Origin: Hermatobates lingyangjiaoensis
Lineage: Eukaryota > Arthropoda > Insecta > Hemiptera > Hermatobatidae
Assembly (NCBI GenBank): GCA_026182355.1
Contig: JAPFBL010000316.1
Coordinates: forward strand, 62,001 to 126,000
Length of the DNA stretch: 64,000 nucleotides
Direction: 5' to 3'
The notes below the pieces were generated by a model. That model had not been told where the DNA came from. It did no database searches and saw only the letters and a program-made list of their open reading frames with translations. Both the position numbers and the translations under genes were made by a program. Positions 32,565 to 43,521 of this stretch are shown in pieces; the stretch's first letter is position 1, and each line of letters opens with the position of its first letter.

Positions 32565-32690
32565 AGGGTTCAGATCCTGAAACAGATCCCCGAATCCAAC
32601 AATAAAGTTACCCTAAGAGCTTCAGAGGAGGCATACATATGCTTACTTGATGCTCGCTCTTCCCCCGGACTCAACCTCAACCGATAATTT
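32565..32690 (+). pseudogene. Inverted duplicate of the PLE B endonuclease C-terminus
   Basis: The plus strand encodes the last ~40 residues (FRVQILKQIPESN to GLNLNR stop). The frame is intact here, unlike in the minus arm. Confidence 0.8.
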
Positions 32691-32996
32691 ATTTATGATT
32701 TATTTATTTATTTATTATTTTTTATTTATTTATTTATTATTTTTTATTTATTTATTTATTATTTTTTATTTTACTTTTTATTTATTATTTTTTTTATTAA
32801 TTTTAATTTGATTTATCTACTTTTTTATAATTTTTTATAGTTATAATTTTTACTCGTTCCTTTTACGTCTTAATTTGGCTCTTCATTTCCTTCCCTCCCT
32901 TCCCCCGCTTGGTGGTAAGTGGTGGGGTACTGGCTGCGGTTTCCGAGTTCAGTACCGCCCTGTCTTCCTGCGGGACTCTTCGCTCTTCGCTCTTCG

Positions 32997-33034
32997 CACC
33001 TCCTGATGACGACGATTGTCGAAATATCGATGTG
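32997..33034 (+). ncRNA. Hammerhead-like ribozyme, family B, inverted arm
   Basis: Mirror of 31759-31796 with the same parts. Confidence 0.66.
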
Positions 33035-33145
33035 AGTTATGTCTGTGTCTTTCTGTGTGTTTCCTTCGTTTTTTATTTTATTGTATATATATATATATAC
33101 ACTTTAACACATAGAAAAGAACACAGAAAGACACTACAGAACTCA

Positions 33146-33179
33146 CTTCGATATTTCGACATCCGTCGTCATCGGGAAG
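33146..33179 (-). ncRNA. Hammerhead-like ribozyme, family F (core variant)
   Basis: Stem I CTTC/GAAG, stem II GAC/GTC, GAA, ATAT and C are present, but the core reads CCGATGA, with the invariant U4 changed to C. The same change occurs at 53758-53791 and 27155. Confidence 0.5.
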
Positions 33180-33417
33180 AAGTGCGAAGTACTCGCGTTG
33201 AGAAGCAAACTGCTACTGGCCACCAGAGTAACTCGTGGAACCACCGCAATGCTGCTCCCCAGCGGAGGAGAGGAAAAATAGAAATCCCTCCAATATTTAT
33301 TTAGAAAACAAGATAAAAAATATATATAAAAAAAATATATAAAATACGAAATAATAATAATAAAAAAAATAAATAATAATAATAAAAAAATAATAATAAT
33401 AATAAAATAAAGTATAA

Positions 33418-33530
33418 TTAACGGTACAGGTTGAGACCAGGAGGAGAACGAGCCCCAAGGAGGTATATGAATGCCTCTTCGGAAGCTCTAAGGGTGACAT
33501 GGGAATTAGACTCGGGGATTTGTTTGAGGA
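33418..33530 (-). pseudogene. PLE F endonuclease C-terminal fragment
   Basis: Encodes about 37 residues, LKQIPESNSHVTLRASEEAF then IYLLGARSPPGLNLYR and stop. The upstream part is cut off by the insertion boundary near 33530. Confidence 0.75.
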
Positions 33531-33539
33531 AACGTCACA

Positions 33540-34690
33540 AAAAAAACGTCACAAATGCCAGGCATTTAAACATTGTGTAAGAACATTCATTAAAAAATTC
33601 CCAACAACAATTATTTATACTAGAATAATTTAATTATATTGAACGCTCAGATAAAATAATGTGAAGGTTAATTAAGAAATAGGTACCTAAGTAACTTATT
33701 CAGTAAGTTATTAACTCTTGCAATAATCGAAAACACGTGACATTCCAATCATTATATAATCTTATAAATACATTAAGAACATCAAGTTTTGATCTACTAC
33801 AATCATCGCAACAGTTGTAACAAAATATTGCTTTCTTCCATGTATACTATATATCTAGTATATAACAAATATTATATATCTAGCGAATTTCATTGAGATA
33901 TATAAGAGGTGTCTTGTACAGTCATTACATTTTAGATATATAACCACTCATCCGCATATATTACAGTAAAATCTTCAAAAATGTATTTGAAATTTGTGAA
34001 TTTGAAATGTTCATGGTTTGTATACTTTATTTAGAGAAGGAGTTTTTTTGAGTCACGAATCTGGTGGAAGTTACGAACCATTTTCCTAGAGAAATGACAA
34101 AAAAAATATAACATCGCTTTCAATTAATATACTATATTAAATCTTATTTCATATATGACATGGACAAAGTATGCAAAAATTAAGTAATGTCCTAACTGAA
34201 ATATAGTTATCCTGTGCAAAATAAAGAAACAAGAACTTCAATTTTTGCTGTTAGTTAATTTTTAATTTCATCTTCAATAACCATCTGAGGTTAGTTGATT
34301 AGGGCGTGAATGTTAGCAAATTCAGTACTTCTTGACATATTTCTAAGAGACCACATAAATTTATGAGGGAACACCACACACACACACACGCACACTCACC
34401 TATGCTCACACATAGATACATATCCTCTCTCTTTCTCTCTCGTACACCACATAGGTTTACACAGACCGTTCAAGGTTTTTATCCTGGTAATCCTTGATAG
34501 ATATATAAACCACCTTGCAAATTATGTGTCAACCGTGAAAATATACAACTGGCATTTTGTTATACTACTGTCCATTGACCCGTAACCATAAAACCCATTA
34601 AGTTGAAACTTAATTGGTTAAGTTAAGAACCAATGATTTTGAGTTAATTTGAAAATAATTAACCAGTTAATAAGTACTACTTTACTAGTT
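33540..34690. other. No gene seen
   Basis: AT-rich; a short (CA)n at 34374-34390 and CT-rich run at 34426-34442 only. Confidence 0.5.
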
Positions 34691-34754
34691 TATTATTTGT
34701 GATATCATTTATATCTTGCATATATATAAATGTTATGTTTAGCAATCAATTAAA

Positions 34755-34830
34755 ATTAATATTTGAAATCATTAGTTGTGCAATCCGTAATTGTGTGGTA
34801 TTTACTCATGGATAAACAAACAAAAAAATT
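34755..34830 (-). mobile_element. Family I terminal fragment
   Basis: ATCATTAGTTGTGCAATCCG followed by GTATTTACTCATGG matches 61538-61580 at the family I left end. Confidence 0.5.
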
Positions 34831-34889
34831 CTTAAACTGTTTCCAGAATCACAAAGAATAAATTTAAAAAAAAAAAGTTTCTTTCCTCT

Positions 34890-35240
34890 AAATTAGTGTT
34901 TCTGGCCTTCTGCAATTCAGTTAACGGTTTTCAATCATACCCGAAACCTTTGTCACCTTATCTCCTAACTGCCTTATCTCTTTCGCAGCGGATCTATTTC
35001 CTACATGTTGTTTTCACTGGACCAACCCATCAGCACCATATCCTTGGCATATCTTCAATTCTCTTAATCGAATTTTATTATTTCACTCTGATTTTGTAAC
35101 TGATTAGGTATAATTTTTATTATAGTGTATTCTTGATGAAGAACACAAAGTGTTTGAAACGCGTTGTTGCTGTGGAATAAAACTTTTTTTGTGTGGAGAC
35201 TTCTGTTTGTTTATCCATTTTACCTCGGAATTAGTATTTG
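34890..35240 (+). mobile_element. Family I PLE 3' region
   Basis: Untranslated segment with CCTTTGTCACCTTATCTCC, then a ribozyme region at about 35131-35170 with TTGATGA (C3 changed), extra A, GAACAC/GTGTTT stem II, GAA, ACGCGT, T. Tail TTTTTTGTGTGGAGACTT. Homologous to 14690-14985. Confidence 0.6.
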
Positions 35241-35244
35241 ATTT

Positions 35245-35835
35245 AAAAAATATATTCTTGGATTCATATACGATTTCAAATAATTTGGTAGATGGCCGAA
35301 ATGATAAAAGGTTGAGAACTCGGTAATACCGCATCTGTTAAAACATACTTGGTTTTAACAACCACAATGGGTAGTTACTCCCAAATTAATCTGAACATCC
35401 AAGAGACAGTTAAGTTTTAATTAACGTAAAATAAAACAAGTTGGCTTGCCGCTTCATCCTGTCACTGGCATTTAATATTAAATGCTCAATTAATGTAAAT
35501 TAATTAACATAAGCCGCAATTGGCTGCCATTGAAATTGAAAACTGACAACTGGTTACCAACTGAAGTTTATAATTAAGCGCCCCCCCCCCCCCCCAATGC
35601 GCAGCTCTCCCTTAAGTATCTCTCTTGCCTCAACAGTCCATATTCCCCTATATCTATTTGGATCAGTTTATGTTTATTAGTAAGACCACTAGATAAGCCA
35701 CCCTAATGCAAACTTCTTTGAAAAATCTTTGATTTTTTAGGTATTTTTTTAGTCAGTCTCCTCCCGGGGTTTACTAATGCCTTGCTAACTAAGCATTTAT
35801 TTCTAATTCAAAGGTAGTGCAATAACTTATTATGT
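35245..35835. other. No gene seen; poly-C tract
   Basis: 35580-35596 is a run of about 17 C, unusual in this AT-rich window. Nothing else supported. Confidence 0.6.
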
Positions 35836-35839
35836 CATA

Positions 35840-36272
35840 TTTACTCATTGTAAGGTAAAAAAGTTAATGAAATAGTCTCCACATGTATAAGTTTAATAAT
35901 ATAAACAACGCGTTTGGAACACGTAGTGTTCTCCTTCAGGTAGACAACTAAAAAATACAATGAAATCAGAGAGTTATCTATGGTACAAAATAAAATAAGG
36001 AAACAGAGATGTACATACCGAAAGTATGAGTGAGTGTTACAGCTGACTAGAAATAGAATATAGTTGTACCACACACACTCAGCCTTGTGTATGTACATTT
36101 ATATTTCCTTATTTTATATCGTATTATTTTATACTAGAGATAGCTTTCGTATCCCATTGTATTGTTTAGTTTTATACCTGAAGAAGAACGCTACTTATTC
36201 GAAACGCGTTGTTTATATTGTAAAAACTTGTACATGTAGAGACTACTTCATTAAATTTTTCACGACATACTA
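35840..36272. mobile_element. Family X (I-like) ribozyme palindrome
   Basis: Minus motif about 35904-35943 and plus motif about 36176-36214. The plus reads CTGAAGA, extra A, stem II with GAAC/TATTC ends, GAA, ACGCGT, T, GTT. Arms share TACATATACA-like and TTCCTTATTTTAT blocks around a 60-bp loop. Confidence 0.6.
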
Positions 36273-36497
36273 AGGATTTTTTGTATGCACTCGCACTGGA
36301 CTGACTGGTGTCATTAATAATCTATCCTTATGTCATAACCATCATTTGATTAAAGTTAAATAACAATAAAACATTCTGAACAACTTTTTACTTATATTTC
36401 ATATCATAAAAAGTGGTTGATTCAGTTGTTTAGGGCGTACATGTTAGAAAAAATAAATACTTTTGGATATATTTCTAGAGACCCTAACACGTACATA

Positions 36498-36500
36498 CCG

Positions 36501-36532
<32 letters not shown>

Positions 36533-36557
36533 ACACACACGCACGCGCACACACACA

Positions 36558-36590
<33 letters not shown>

Positions 36591-36594
36591 ACAC

Positions 36595-36642
<48 letters not shown>

Positions 36643-36644
36643 AG
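36498..36644. repeat. (CA)n microsatellite, segment 1
   Basis: CA dinucleotides with GCGC and CACACTC interruptions. The long frames of His-Thr or Cys-Val across it are artefacts. Confidence 0.95.
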
Positions 36645-36645
36645 A

Positions 36646-36735
36646 CAATGATCAAACCACAATAAGGAATGGGAAAACAAGACTAAGATCTTTCAATCGT
36701 AACAAGCGGTCTTCGTCAGAGTCAAAAACCCAACA
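36646..36735 (-). mobile_element. Family A segment in (CA)n, copy 1
   Basis: About 90 bp of the family A end: AATGATCAAACCACAATAAG to CAAAAACCCAAC. The ribozyme is at 36681-36723 (GATT/CGGTC-type variation in stem II; AGATCT intact). There is no inverted partner and (CA)n lies on both sides. Confidence 0.8.
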
Positions 36736-36754
36736 CACACACACACACACACAC

Positions 36755-36850
36755 TCAATGATCAAACCATAATAAGAAATGGGAAACCAAGACTAAGATC
36801 TTTCAGTCGTAACAAGCGGTCTTCGTCAGAGTCAAAAATCCAAAAACCCG
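36755..36850 (-). mobile_element. Family A segment in (CA)n, copy 2
   Basis: Same segment with GGGAAACCAAGACT and a doubled CAAAAA tail ending ACCCGACAC. Ribozyme 36791-36833. Confidence 0.8.
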
Positions 36851-36933
36851 ACACACACACACGCGCACGCGCACACGAACACACACACACACACACGCGC
36901 GCACATGAACACACACACACACACACACACACA

Positions 36934-37031
36934 ATCAATGATCAAACCTTAATAAGAAATGGGAAACCAAGACTAAAATCTTTCAATCGTAACAAGCGGT
37001 CTTCGTCAGAGCCAAAAATTCAAAAACCCGA
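36934..37031 (-). mobile_element. Family A segment in (CA)n, copy 3
   Basis: Shares the GGGAAACCAAGACT variant and ACCCGACAC tail with copy 2, so the two probably arose by local duplication. Ribozyme 36971-37013 with stem III broken (AAATCT on the plus strand). Confidence 0.8.
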
Positions 37032-37432
<401 letters not shown>

Positions 37433-37439
37433 CTCATAC

Positions 37440-39240
37440 ACCACATAACACATTGCACAGACTTTTCCAGTTATCCTGGTATCCCATGATCTATAAACCC
37501 CATTGCAAATAATATTTCAATAATACAAATATATAGCTCATATTTTATTACACTACTGCCCTTCTTAACAAGTAATCCATCAATTAGAAGATCTTATGTT
37601 TTGTTTTATTGACATACCTGGCAGATATCTTATTATCTTCAAACAGTTTTAACTAATAACATCTTATAAACGTTAACTTAAATACATTTATCATAAGAGT
37701 ATTTAGTAACTTTTGAAAATAAATAACAGTTTATTTTATTTCTTTTTCATATTTATTTTTAGGAGCTATTAAAACTAAAAGCAGGTTTATATTCGTATAC
37801 CATCTACAGTTATTAAACAGCAGCTCAATATAAAATCACTGTACATTGCATATTAAATTTTTTTGTACAGTTACTTCAACATTTATTGGCACCAAATAAT
37901 ATATTTCCTTCCTTAAATAGGAACCAGGATTATGAAATATTGTTACGTAATTAGAGCATAAGGAACTTAAAAATGAAATTTGACTAAAGTTAGGTATAGG
38001 TAGTAGGTATAACTGAAGATCCGATAGCAAGTTCAAACACTCAGGCCTATCTACGAAATACAACAACTAACTACATGTTTAACATGAATTAACTAACTTG
38101 ATAATTTAAGATTGAAATTAAAGATTTAATTTTATACAAATGTTATTTATTATCAATTAATAACATATTATATAAATAATAATGTCCAATTCATTTTAAA
38201 AAAAGAACTTCTTTTTTTAAATTATTTTCAATGAAATTTTAAGTTGTTTGGGGGAAAAAATTGCTCTTTGTTGTCAAAGGAACGTTGATCAGTATTGCCA
38301 ACATATCGCGTTTTGATTCCTTTTCTCACAGTTCTGCCAACCTTAAATTTATACAATCATTTTAAGAAATGACCCTATCTTCAATCATTCTCTGTAATGC
38401 ATTGTTCTACTGAATTATTCCGTAATAATAATTTAATAACGATTAATTATCAATTGAAATTTTTAATGGTAAACATGAAAAACACTATTCTACGTTTGTG
38501 AATAAATAATAAATAATGTATTTTAAACATTTATTATTAATAATTAATGGCACTGCGTATTTTTGTAATTATTTATCAGAAAGGTCAATCGTTTTTTTTT
38601 TTAGTGTGGTGAAATATATTTGTTAGTAATATTTTAAACGGAATCACATGAATCGTCATATGGATGAGTTTGCGAAACCTGTTCGCCCACTGTCTGGCAA
38701 GTACGAATAAAAAATGACCTTGATCAGGCGAACAACAACTGTCGTCAAACTAAGGTCGCCAGCCTAACGGTCAGAGCTTTGACCTTTAGGTCTTCCTTTG
38801 ACTTACTTCATTCAAACTTGTAAGCAAGGCATTTAAACACACGCTTAAAGGACACTCTGTTCTACTTTGAAAACATAAGTTCATGTTCCTTTAATTTAAT
38901 TAAAATGAATTTTTATTTTTAAGAATTTTTTTCTGCAATGTATAATTAGTATGAATTATGTGCTAAATCTGACTAGCACTTAGTATATATATATATCTGC
39001 TAGCGATAGTTGAAAATACACCATTCCTGAAAACTCATCACAATCACAGAGCCTCTAAATGCCAAATCATGCAATTTGGTGAACTCTTAACAGGAAATTC
39101 ATACTTTAACTAGTTTTTATAATTTATAGTAGGTATAAATTGAAGTTCATTTAAACTGACCATAGCTTATAATTTAAGTCGAAAGAATACTATTTATTGT
39201 GCTATCAGCAAATTATCAATTTAACGATAATACACTACTT
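37440..39240. other. No gene seen
   Basis: AT-rich. A 76-codon minus frame at 37836-38066 has no recognisable motif. A GC-richer patch at 38660-38830 could be an old SINE-like fragment, but I could not align it. Confidence 0.45.
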
Positions 39241-39243
39241 AGA

Positions 39244-39288
<45 letters not shown>

Positions 39289-39289
39289 C

Positions 39290-39385
39290 ATGATTTCACA
39301 TAAACACGTGAAATAACAATCTATGATCAAAACACAATATGAAATGGGAACAAAGACTAAGATCTAGTCTTTTTTCCCTATTGGA
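39290..39385 (-). mobile_element. Family A terminus fragment
   Basis: TTTCACATAAACACGTGAAA followed by CAAAACACAATATG and GGGAACAAAGACTAAGATC, truncated before the ribozyme core. (TA)n on the left. Confidence 0.6.
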
Positions 39386-39433
39386 TATACATAAATTAAA
39401 CACCACAATAAACAAATATATATTAATTACAGT

Positions 39434-39469
39434 GCTCTAAGGCCTTTCGTTACAACATCATCAGAGAGA
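39434..39469 (-). ncRNA. Hammerhead-like ribozyme, family G
   Basis: Core CTGATGA, extra T, GTT/AAC stem II, GAA, AGGCCT stem III, T. Stem I AGAGC faces ATCTCT, one mispair. Confidence 0.65.
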
Positions 39470-39543
39470 TAAATGAACAAAACAAAAAATATAATACCAT
39501 ATATAATAAACATCGTTATTATATTTTTTGTTTGGTTCATTTA

Positions 39544-39579
39544 GCTCTCTGATGATGTTGTAACGAAAGGCCTAAGAGC
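39544..39579 (+). ncRNA. Hammerhead-like ribozyme, family G
   Basis: Stem I GCTCT/AGAGC perfect, CTGATGA, extra T, GTT/AAC, GAA, AGGCCT, A. One of the best-preserved copies. Confidence 0.7.
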
Positions 39580-39653
39580 ATTGTAATTAATATATATTTA
39601 TTTATTGTGGTGTTTAATTCATATATTATATCCAGAGTTATTGTTGATTATTA

Positions 39654-39687
<34 letters not shown>

Positions 39688-39691
<4 letters not shown>

Positions 39692-39855
39692 CAGATTTCA
39701 CATAAACACGTGAAATAACTCACTCTTCTCAACTCCTCACCAGATGTTTTCTGCATCTAGTGATTAGTTGGGTTTTTGACTCTGACGAAGACCGCTTGTT
39801 ACGGTTGAAAGATCTTAGTCTTGTTTTCCCATTTTCTTATTGTGGTTTGATCATA
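39688..39855 (+). mobile_element. Family A insert with PLE 3' untranslated segment
   Basis: Left: short inverted family A end with AACACGTGAAATAA. Then CACTCTTCTCAACTCCTCAC, which matches the segment at the extreme right of the window (63970-64000) downstream of the PLE endonuclease. Then ribozyme 39778-39820 and the plus end at (TA)n. It links family A ribozymes to that PLE. Confidence 0.75.
39778..39820 (+). ncRNA. Hammerhead-like ribozyme, family A
   Basis: All conserved parts intact (GACT/AGTC, CTGACGA, GACCG/CGGTT, GAA, AGATCT, T). Confidence 0.72.
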
Positions 39856-39932
39856 TATATATAAAAAGATTTCACATAAACACGTGAAATAACAATCAAT
39901 GATCAAACCACAATAAGAAAATGGGAAAACAA

Positions 39933-39975
39933 GACTAAGATCTTTCAACCGTAACAAGCGGTCTTCGTCAGAGTT
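39933..39975 (-). ncRNA. Hammerhead-like ribozyme, family A
   Basis: Core, stem II, GAA and AGATCT intact; stem I AACT/AGTC. Confidence 0.68.
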
Positions 39976-39983
39976 GGGTTTTT

Positions 39984-40026
39984 AACTCTGACGAAGACCG
40001 CTTGTTACGGTTGAAAGATCTTAGTC
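39984..40026 (+). ncRNA. Hammerhead-like ribozyme, family A
   Basis: Mirror of 39933-39975. Confidence 0.68.
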
Positions 40027-40069
40027 TTGTTTTCCCATTTTCTTATTGTGGTTTGATCATTGATATATA

Positions 40070-40985
40070 TATACAAAAGAACGTAGGAATTGTATTTTTT
40101 ATGTAATGTGACTGTAGTTTTTTAAATAATACAACCACAGTATCAATTTAATCAACTGTACCTCCTTCATTGGTAATAAGAATATGAATTGTCATATATT
40201 TAAATAATATTTGAAAATTTCAATTATACTCTGACTTTAACAGAGGAATTAGCGAGTTACGAGGTGTTGAAATAAATGATAGTGAACCAGTCAGTCATGT
40301 ATTTAGTTTTCTTTACTTTGTAAGTTGTTTGTGGCATGAGTCAAATTGAGTTGATTATTTCTTTCTAAGTTGTAAGATGAGCGCAAGTCAAAAGTGAATA
40401 TGGAATGTCAAATATATGGCTGGGAACCAGAAAAAGGCTTTTCTTCACTTCTTCTTCAAGAACGACATCTTTAAAATCCCATCAATTTTTTTTTTAACAG
40501 TAGCATCGACGTAACATAGTTCATTCTTTTAATTTAATCTGATTTAAAAGGTGTGTGTTTTTAAAGACACAGGTTAAATGAGTCTTTAATATTGACAAAT
40601 TTAGGGAATCGTTTTATTTTCTATATTATTTTTTTTGCGGTTTCATGAATCTCGTAAGGACGTAGCTATTGTTAAAGAGACCAAACCATTAGTTGATGAA
40701 AGTAAACTTTTCCCCTGTTTTAGGTTTCAAAGGGGGCGTGTAACATAGGTCTGACAACTGCTCAGTGGAATTCAAGGTTGTATGTCTCCCTTTACAAGCA
40801 TAAACAGTGGGGGTCCTTAGTAGTGGAGCGTAACAAAAGGGCATGGCCCAGACCCTAACGTAAGTCATGCCGTCTGACAGTAATCCCTTCATTCTCCCTG
40901 GTAATTATAATATCTGTAGGCTTATTGATTTACTAAGGGACAAACAGAGGCACAATGAAGACAATAACTCAAGTAGTTAACAAGA
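40070..40985. other. No gene seen
   Basis: AT-rich, with a GC-richer patch 40715-40890 holding a 67-codon minus frame without recognisable motif. Confidence 0.45.
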
Positions 40986-40992
40986 AAATGTT

Positions 40993-41425
40993 AGGGGGAT
41001 TTCAAGAATTACGTCTCCAAACAAAAAAAAGTTTAATATGAAACCAACAACGCGTTTCAAACACTTACTGTTCTTCTTCAGGTTAGCATCTAAAATATAT
41101 ACATATCCACGAGCTTTAAGAAGATTACAGTGAATTATTTGAAATTGAATACAATATATGAATGTTGAATTGAACTATTGTGGGGGAATTAATAGTCATT
41201 TTTTATACTAATTCCCTATTTAAAAACTCAATACTTCAATTCAACATTCATATATTGAATTCAATATATGAGCTTTCTTAAGCTCAGAGATACGAGTATG
41301 TATATTTTTTTCAATGATGTTAACCTGAAGAGAAACACTTAAGTGTTCAAAACGCGTTGTTAGTTCCTTATTAAACTTTTTTTTTTGTGTGAAGACGTAA
41401 TTCTTAAAATCCCCTTACATCAGTA
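40993..41425. mobile_element. Family I ribozyme palindrome
   Basis: Arms mirror across about 41209; outer sequence TTCAAGAATTACGTCTCC and complement. The loop region contains nested inverted TATATGAATGTTGAATTG. Ribozymes at 41045-41087 (minus) and 41321-41363 (plus, GAA changed to AAA). Confidence 0.72.
41045..41087 (-). ncRNA. Hammerhead-like ribozyme, family I
   Basis: Stem I CTAAC/GTTGG, core CTGAAGA, extra A, stem II AACA(C)/GTGTT, GAA, 6-bp palindromic stem III ACGCGT, T. Confidence 0.68.
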
Positions 41426-41429
41426 AAAG

Positions 41430-42955
41430 CCACACTATAACAGATTTCACGAGTAAAGTATGAAAAAGAAAATGTTTTTTCACAACATACGAAATACGCT
41501 ATAAATATCTACTTGAATACATTATCATTTATTTATCTATTAATGTGAGGCTTAAGCAGTATTTGTATATTTTCGGTTCAATTAAGTAAATATGATCATA
41601 TATTTATAGCATAATTATTGTTACATGTGTATTTACAATTTGATATTTATATGGCCGTTACCAGAAGTACATCGCGTCTTTATTTGTGGATGTCATGTTA
41701 ATTAATTGATAATCGAGTTTTAAACATATATGCTCGCTGTACTCATGCAGATACCAATTTCGATAATTATTATTTACACTGTACAACCACCTACTTAATA
41801 TTTCTGTCAAATTAGTCGTATTGTTTTAAAATTAGTAAAATTCTACTCCGGAATTTTTTTCAAACTTTTCATCTTTAAAGCCAGTTTTTATGTAATTCAT
41901 ACGATACATATATATTAAATATCGACAAAAAAGCTAATCGGCAAAAGTTTTAAAGATGATATAATGAGAATGTATTTACCATACTCAACACAGAAATTGT
42001 TATATATAGTGTATGTCCTATATTATAGTGTATCAATACCTACAATTCACCTCAGACACTGATACCGACCTAAATATGAAATTTATTAATATAACTGCTT
42101 TAGTTTTTAAGGAAAAATGTTAATACAGCTGCATACCGTAGAGCACAAACATACAGAAACGCACATGCGCAGATTAACTTTTAAACTCAATTTTCTTGAT
42201 CTTTTGGATAAATCAAAAAAGTAATTCTGTTGAAAAACTTGATATCAAAATTTTTATCCCTTTAATATTTTTTTATTATTCATTTAATACAGATATGGTA
42301 ATTGAAAATAATAGTTAATAATACGCAATTGTAGGAAGATATTTGTTAATAAAGTAATAAGTAATCTCCATGTATTAATTAAGTTAAACTAACCATCTTA
42401 AATAGTTTTAAAGTTGTTAAATATTACTTCATAGAGTAATGAGAGTTTAAAATGAAACCAGTTAGAAATAGCATACAATCGTACTTTTGAAACAATGGAA
42501 ACTCTTCGAGTAAACCGGTAATATACAACTTGAAAAGAAGTTTGAGAACAGAATACTTCGAGAGGCATGCTTTTAAGGCTTAACTCTGATTGTATTTAGC
42601 GAGTTGTTGAAAATTATAGAGGTTTTTTTTTTCAAGTGGGTTTTCTCCAGCATTCATTAATTAAATAACATTAATGCCTGAAGAAATAAAAGAATATTAC
42701 GGAATGAGATGTGCTCTATTCTAAAATGCAAGTCTCATGGTATTTTGCTATACAATCATATTTTGTAACTAAATTATAAAATATGACGCACAAATCTAAT
42801 TTTTTTTTGGTTTTATTGAAAATTTTTTTGATTTTTAATTTGATCTACTAATAGATTCCTTAACATTCGCAATTTTTTTCAATTATAGAATGATTTACTT
42901 CAAAAATATTAAAATAAAACTGAATATATTATTAAAATTAAAAGAACTAACGTTC
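41430..42955. other. No gene seen
   Basis: AT-rich DNA with no supported feature. Confidence 0.5.
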
Positions 42956-42958
42956 TCC

Positions 42959-42988
<30 letters not shown>

Positions 42989-42989
<1 letters not shown>

Positions 42990-43049
42990 GATGTAATTTT
43001 CTTGAGGTTTGAGGTCCAATTGGACCTCAAACCTCAAGAAAATTACATC
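42989..43049. repeat. Short perfect palindrome, family Y
   Basis: About 60 bp: GATGTAATTTTCTTGAGG facing its complement around GGTCCAATTGGACC. (TA)n on the left. A piece of the same sequence is at 52913-52952. Possibly the collapsed terminus of another PLE family; no ribozyme core. Confidence 0.7.
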
Positions 43050-43079
43050 ATATAAATATTGGGTCAAGAAAACAAATCA

Positions 43080-43120
<41 letters not shown>

Positions 43121-43123
<3 letters not shown>

Positions 43124-43400
43124 TTGAACAACTGACCGTATTTCACTGATGTCATTTTCTTCACCAGTTTTTCAAGGTTTCTGAATACCTCGATTTCTTT
43201 CTTCTTTCCTTCATCCAAACGTTTCGACCACCAGTCGAAACATGTCGGTTCCCACTTAATTAACATTCTCCAACGTTTGGATGAAGGAAAGAACAAGGTA
43301 TTCAGAAACCTTGAAAAACTGGTGAAGAAAATGACATCAGTGAAATACGGTCAGTTGTTCAACGAAATATGCTTAAAGGACTGCTTCCAAATTTTACGAT
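43121..43400. pseudogene. PLE ORF N-terminal region as an inverted duplication
   Basis: Arms 43121-43225 (minus) and 43271-43365 (plus) both encode LDEG, then VFRNLEKLVKKMTSVKYGQL and FN. The plus strand continues EICLK and, after a one-base shift, GLLPNFTI. Text of the kind LEKL-K, FN-ICL-EGLLP-T is familiar from the region before the RT in Penelope-like proteins, so I read this as PLE 5' coding sequence. The minus arm has two extra codons (KKEIE versus NK). A CGACCACCAGTCG hairpin lies in the spacer. (TA)n lies on the left and a family A 3' end on the right. Unlike other inserts, the duplicated part is 5' rather than 3'. Confidence 0.58.
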
Positions 43401-43404
43401 ATAT

Positions 43405-43487
43405 ATATTTGACTCCGACGAAGACCGCTTGTTACGGTTGATGAATGATCTTAGTCTTCTTTTCCCATTTCGTATTGCGGTTTGATC

Positions 43488-43488
<1 letters not shown>
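43405..43488 (+). mobile_element. Family A 3' end, decayed
   Basis: TTTGACTCCGACGAAGACCG: core CTGACGA reads CCGACGA. An insertion GATGAAT disrupts the GAA region. The end runs into (TA)n. Confidence 0.6.

Positions 43489-43519
<31 letters not shown>

Positions 43520-43521
<2 letters not shown>

Larger units (their letters stand above)
31655..33086 (-). mobile_element. Penelope-like element B with inverted 3' arm
   Basis: Minus-strand PLE with endonuclease frame and 3' region. The 3' ~521 bp (31709-32229) recurs inverted at 32560-33084, nearly identical, around a single-copy 330-bp spacer holding the upstream part of the endonuclease. (TA)n lies on the left, and (TA)n then PLE F on the right. 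The arms include an ATTTATTT-rich tract. Same layout as PLE E. Confidence 0.87.
33087..33530 (-). mobile_element. Penelope-like element F, 3' fragment
   Basis: Minus-strand 3' end: endonuclease tail, (TTA)n-rich untranslated tract 33310-33417, unique segment with GCGAAGTACTCGCGTTGAG, ribozyme and terminus at (TA)n. It abuts PLE B directly across 33084-33104. A near-twin lies at 53708-54216. Confidence 0.78.
39395..39630. mobile_element. Family G ribozyme palindrome
   Basis: Arms mirror each other: ACACCACAATAAACAAATA at the left and its complement at 39596-39615. The loop is AT-rich. Ribozymes lie at 39434-39469 (minus) and 39544-39579 (plus). Confidence 0.75.
39862..40066. mobile_element. 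Family A ribozyme palindrome, near perfect
   Basis: 39896-40063 is an inverted repeat of 168 bp about 39979.5 with only a few-base loop (GTTGGGTTTTTAAC). Ribozymes at 39933-39975 (minus) and 39984-40026 (plus) face each other 8 bp apart. (TA)n on both sides. Confidence 0.8.

Noticed and set aside
32909..33304. 131-aa plus frame
   Set aside because: It spans the non-coding ribozyme regions of PLE B and PLE F in the antisense or untranslated direction and crosses an element junction.
35580..35596. Poly-C tract as a regulatory element
   Set aside because: A simple homopolymer with no associated gene; may also be a sequencing or assembly weak point.
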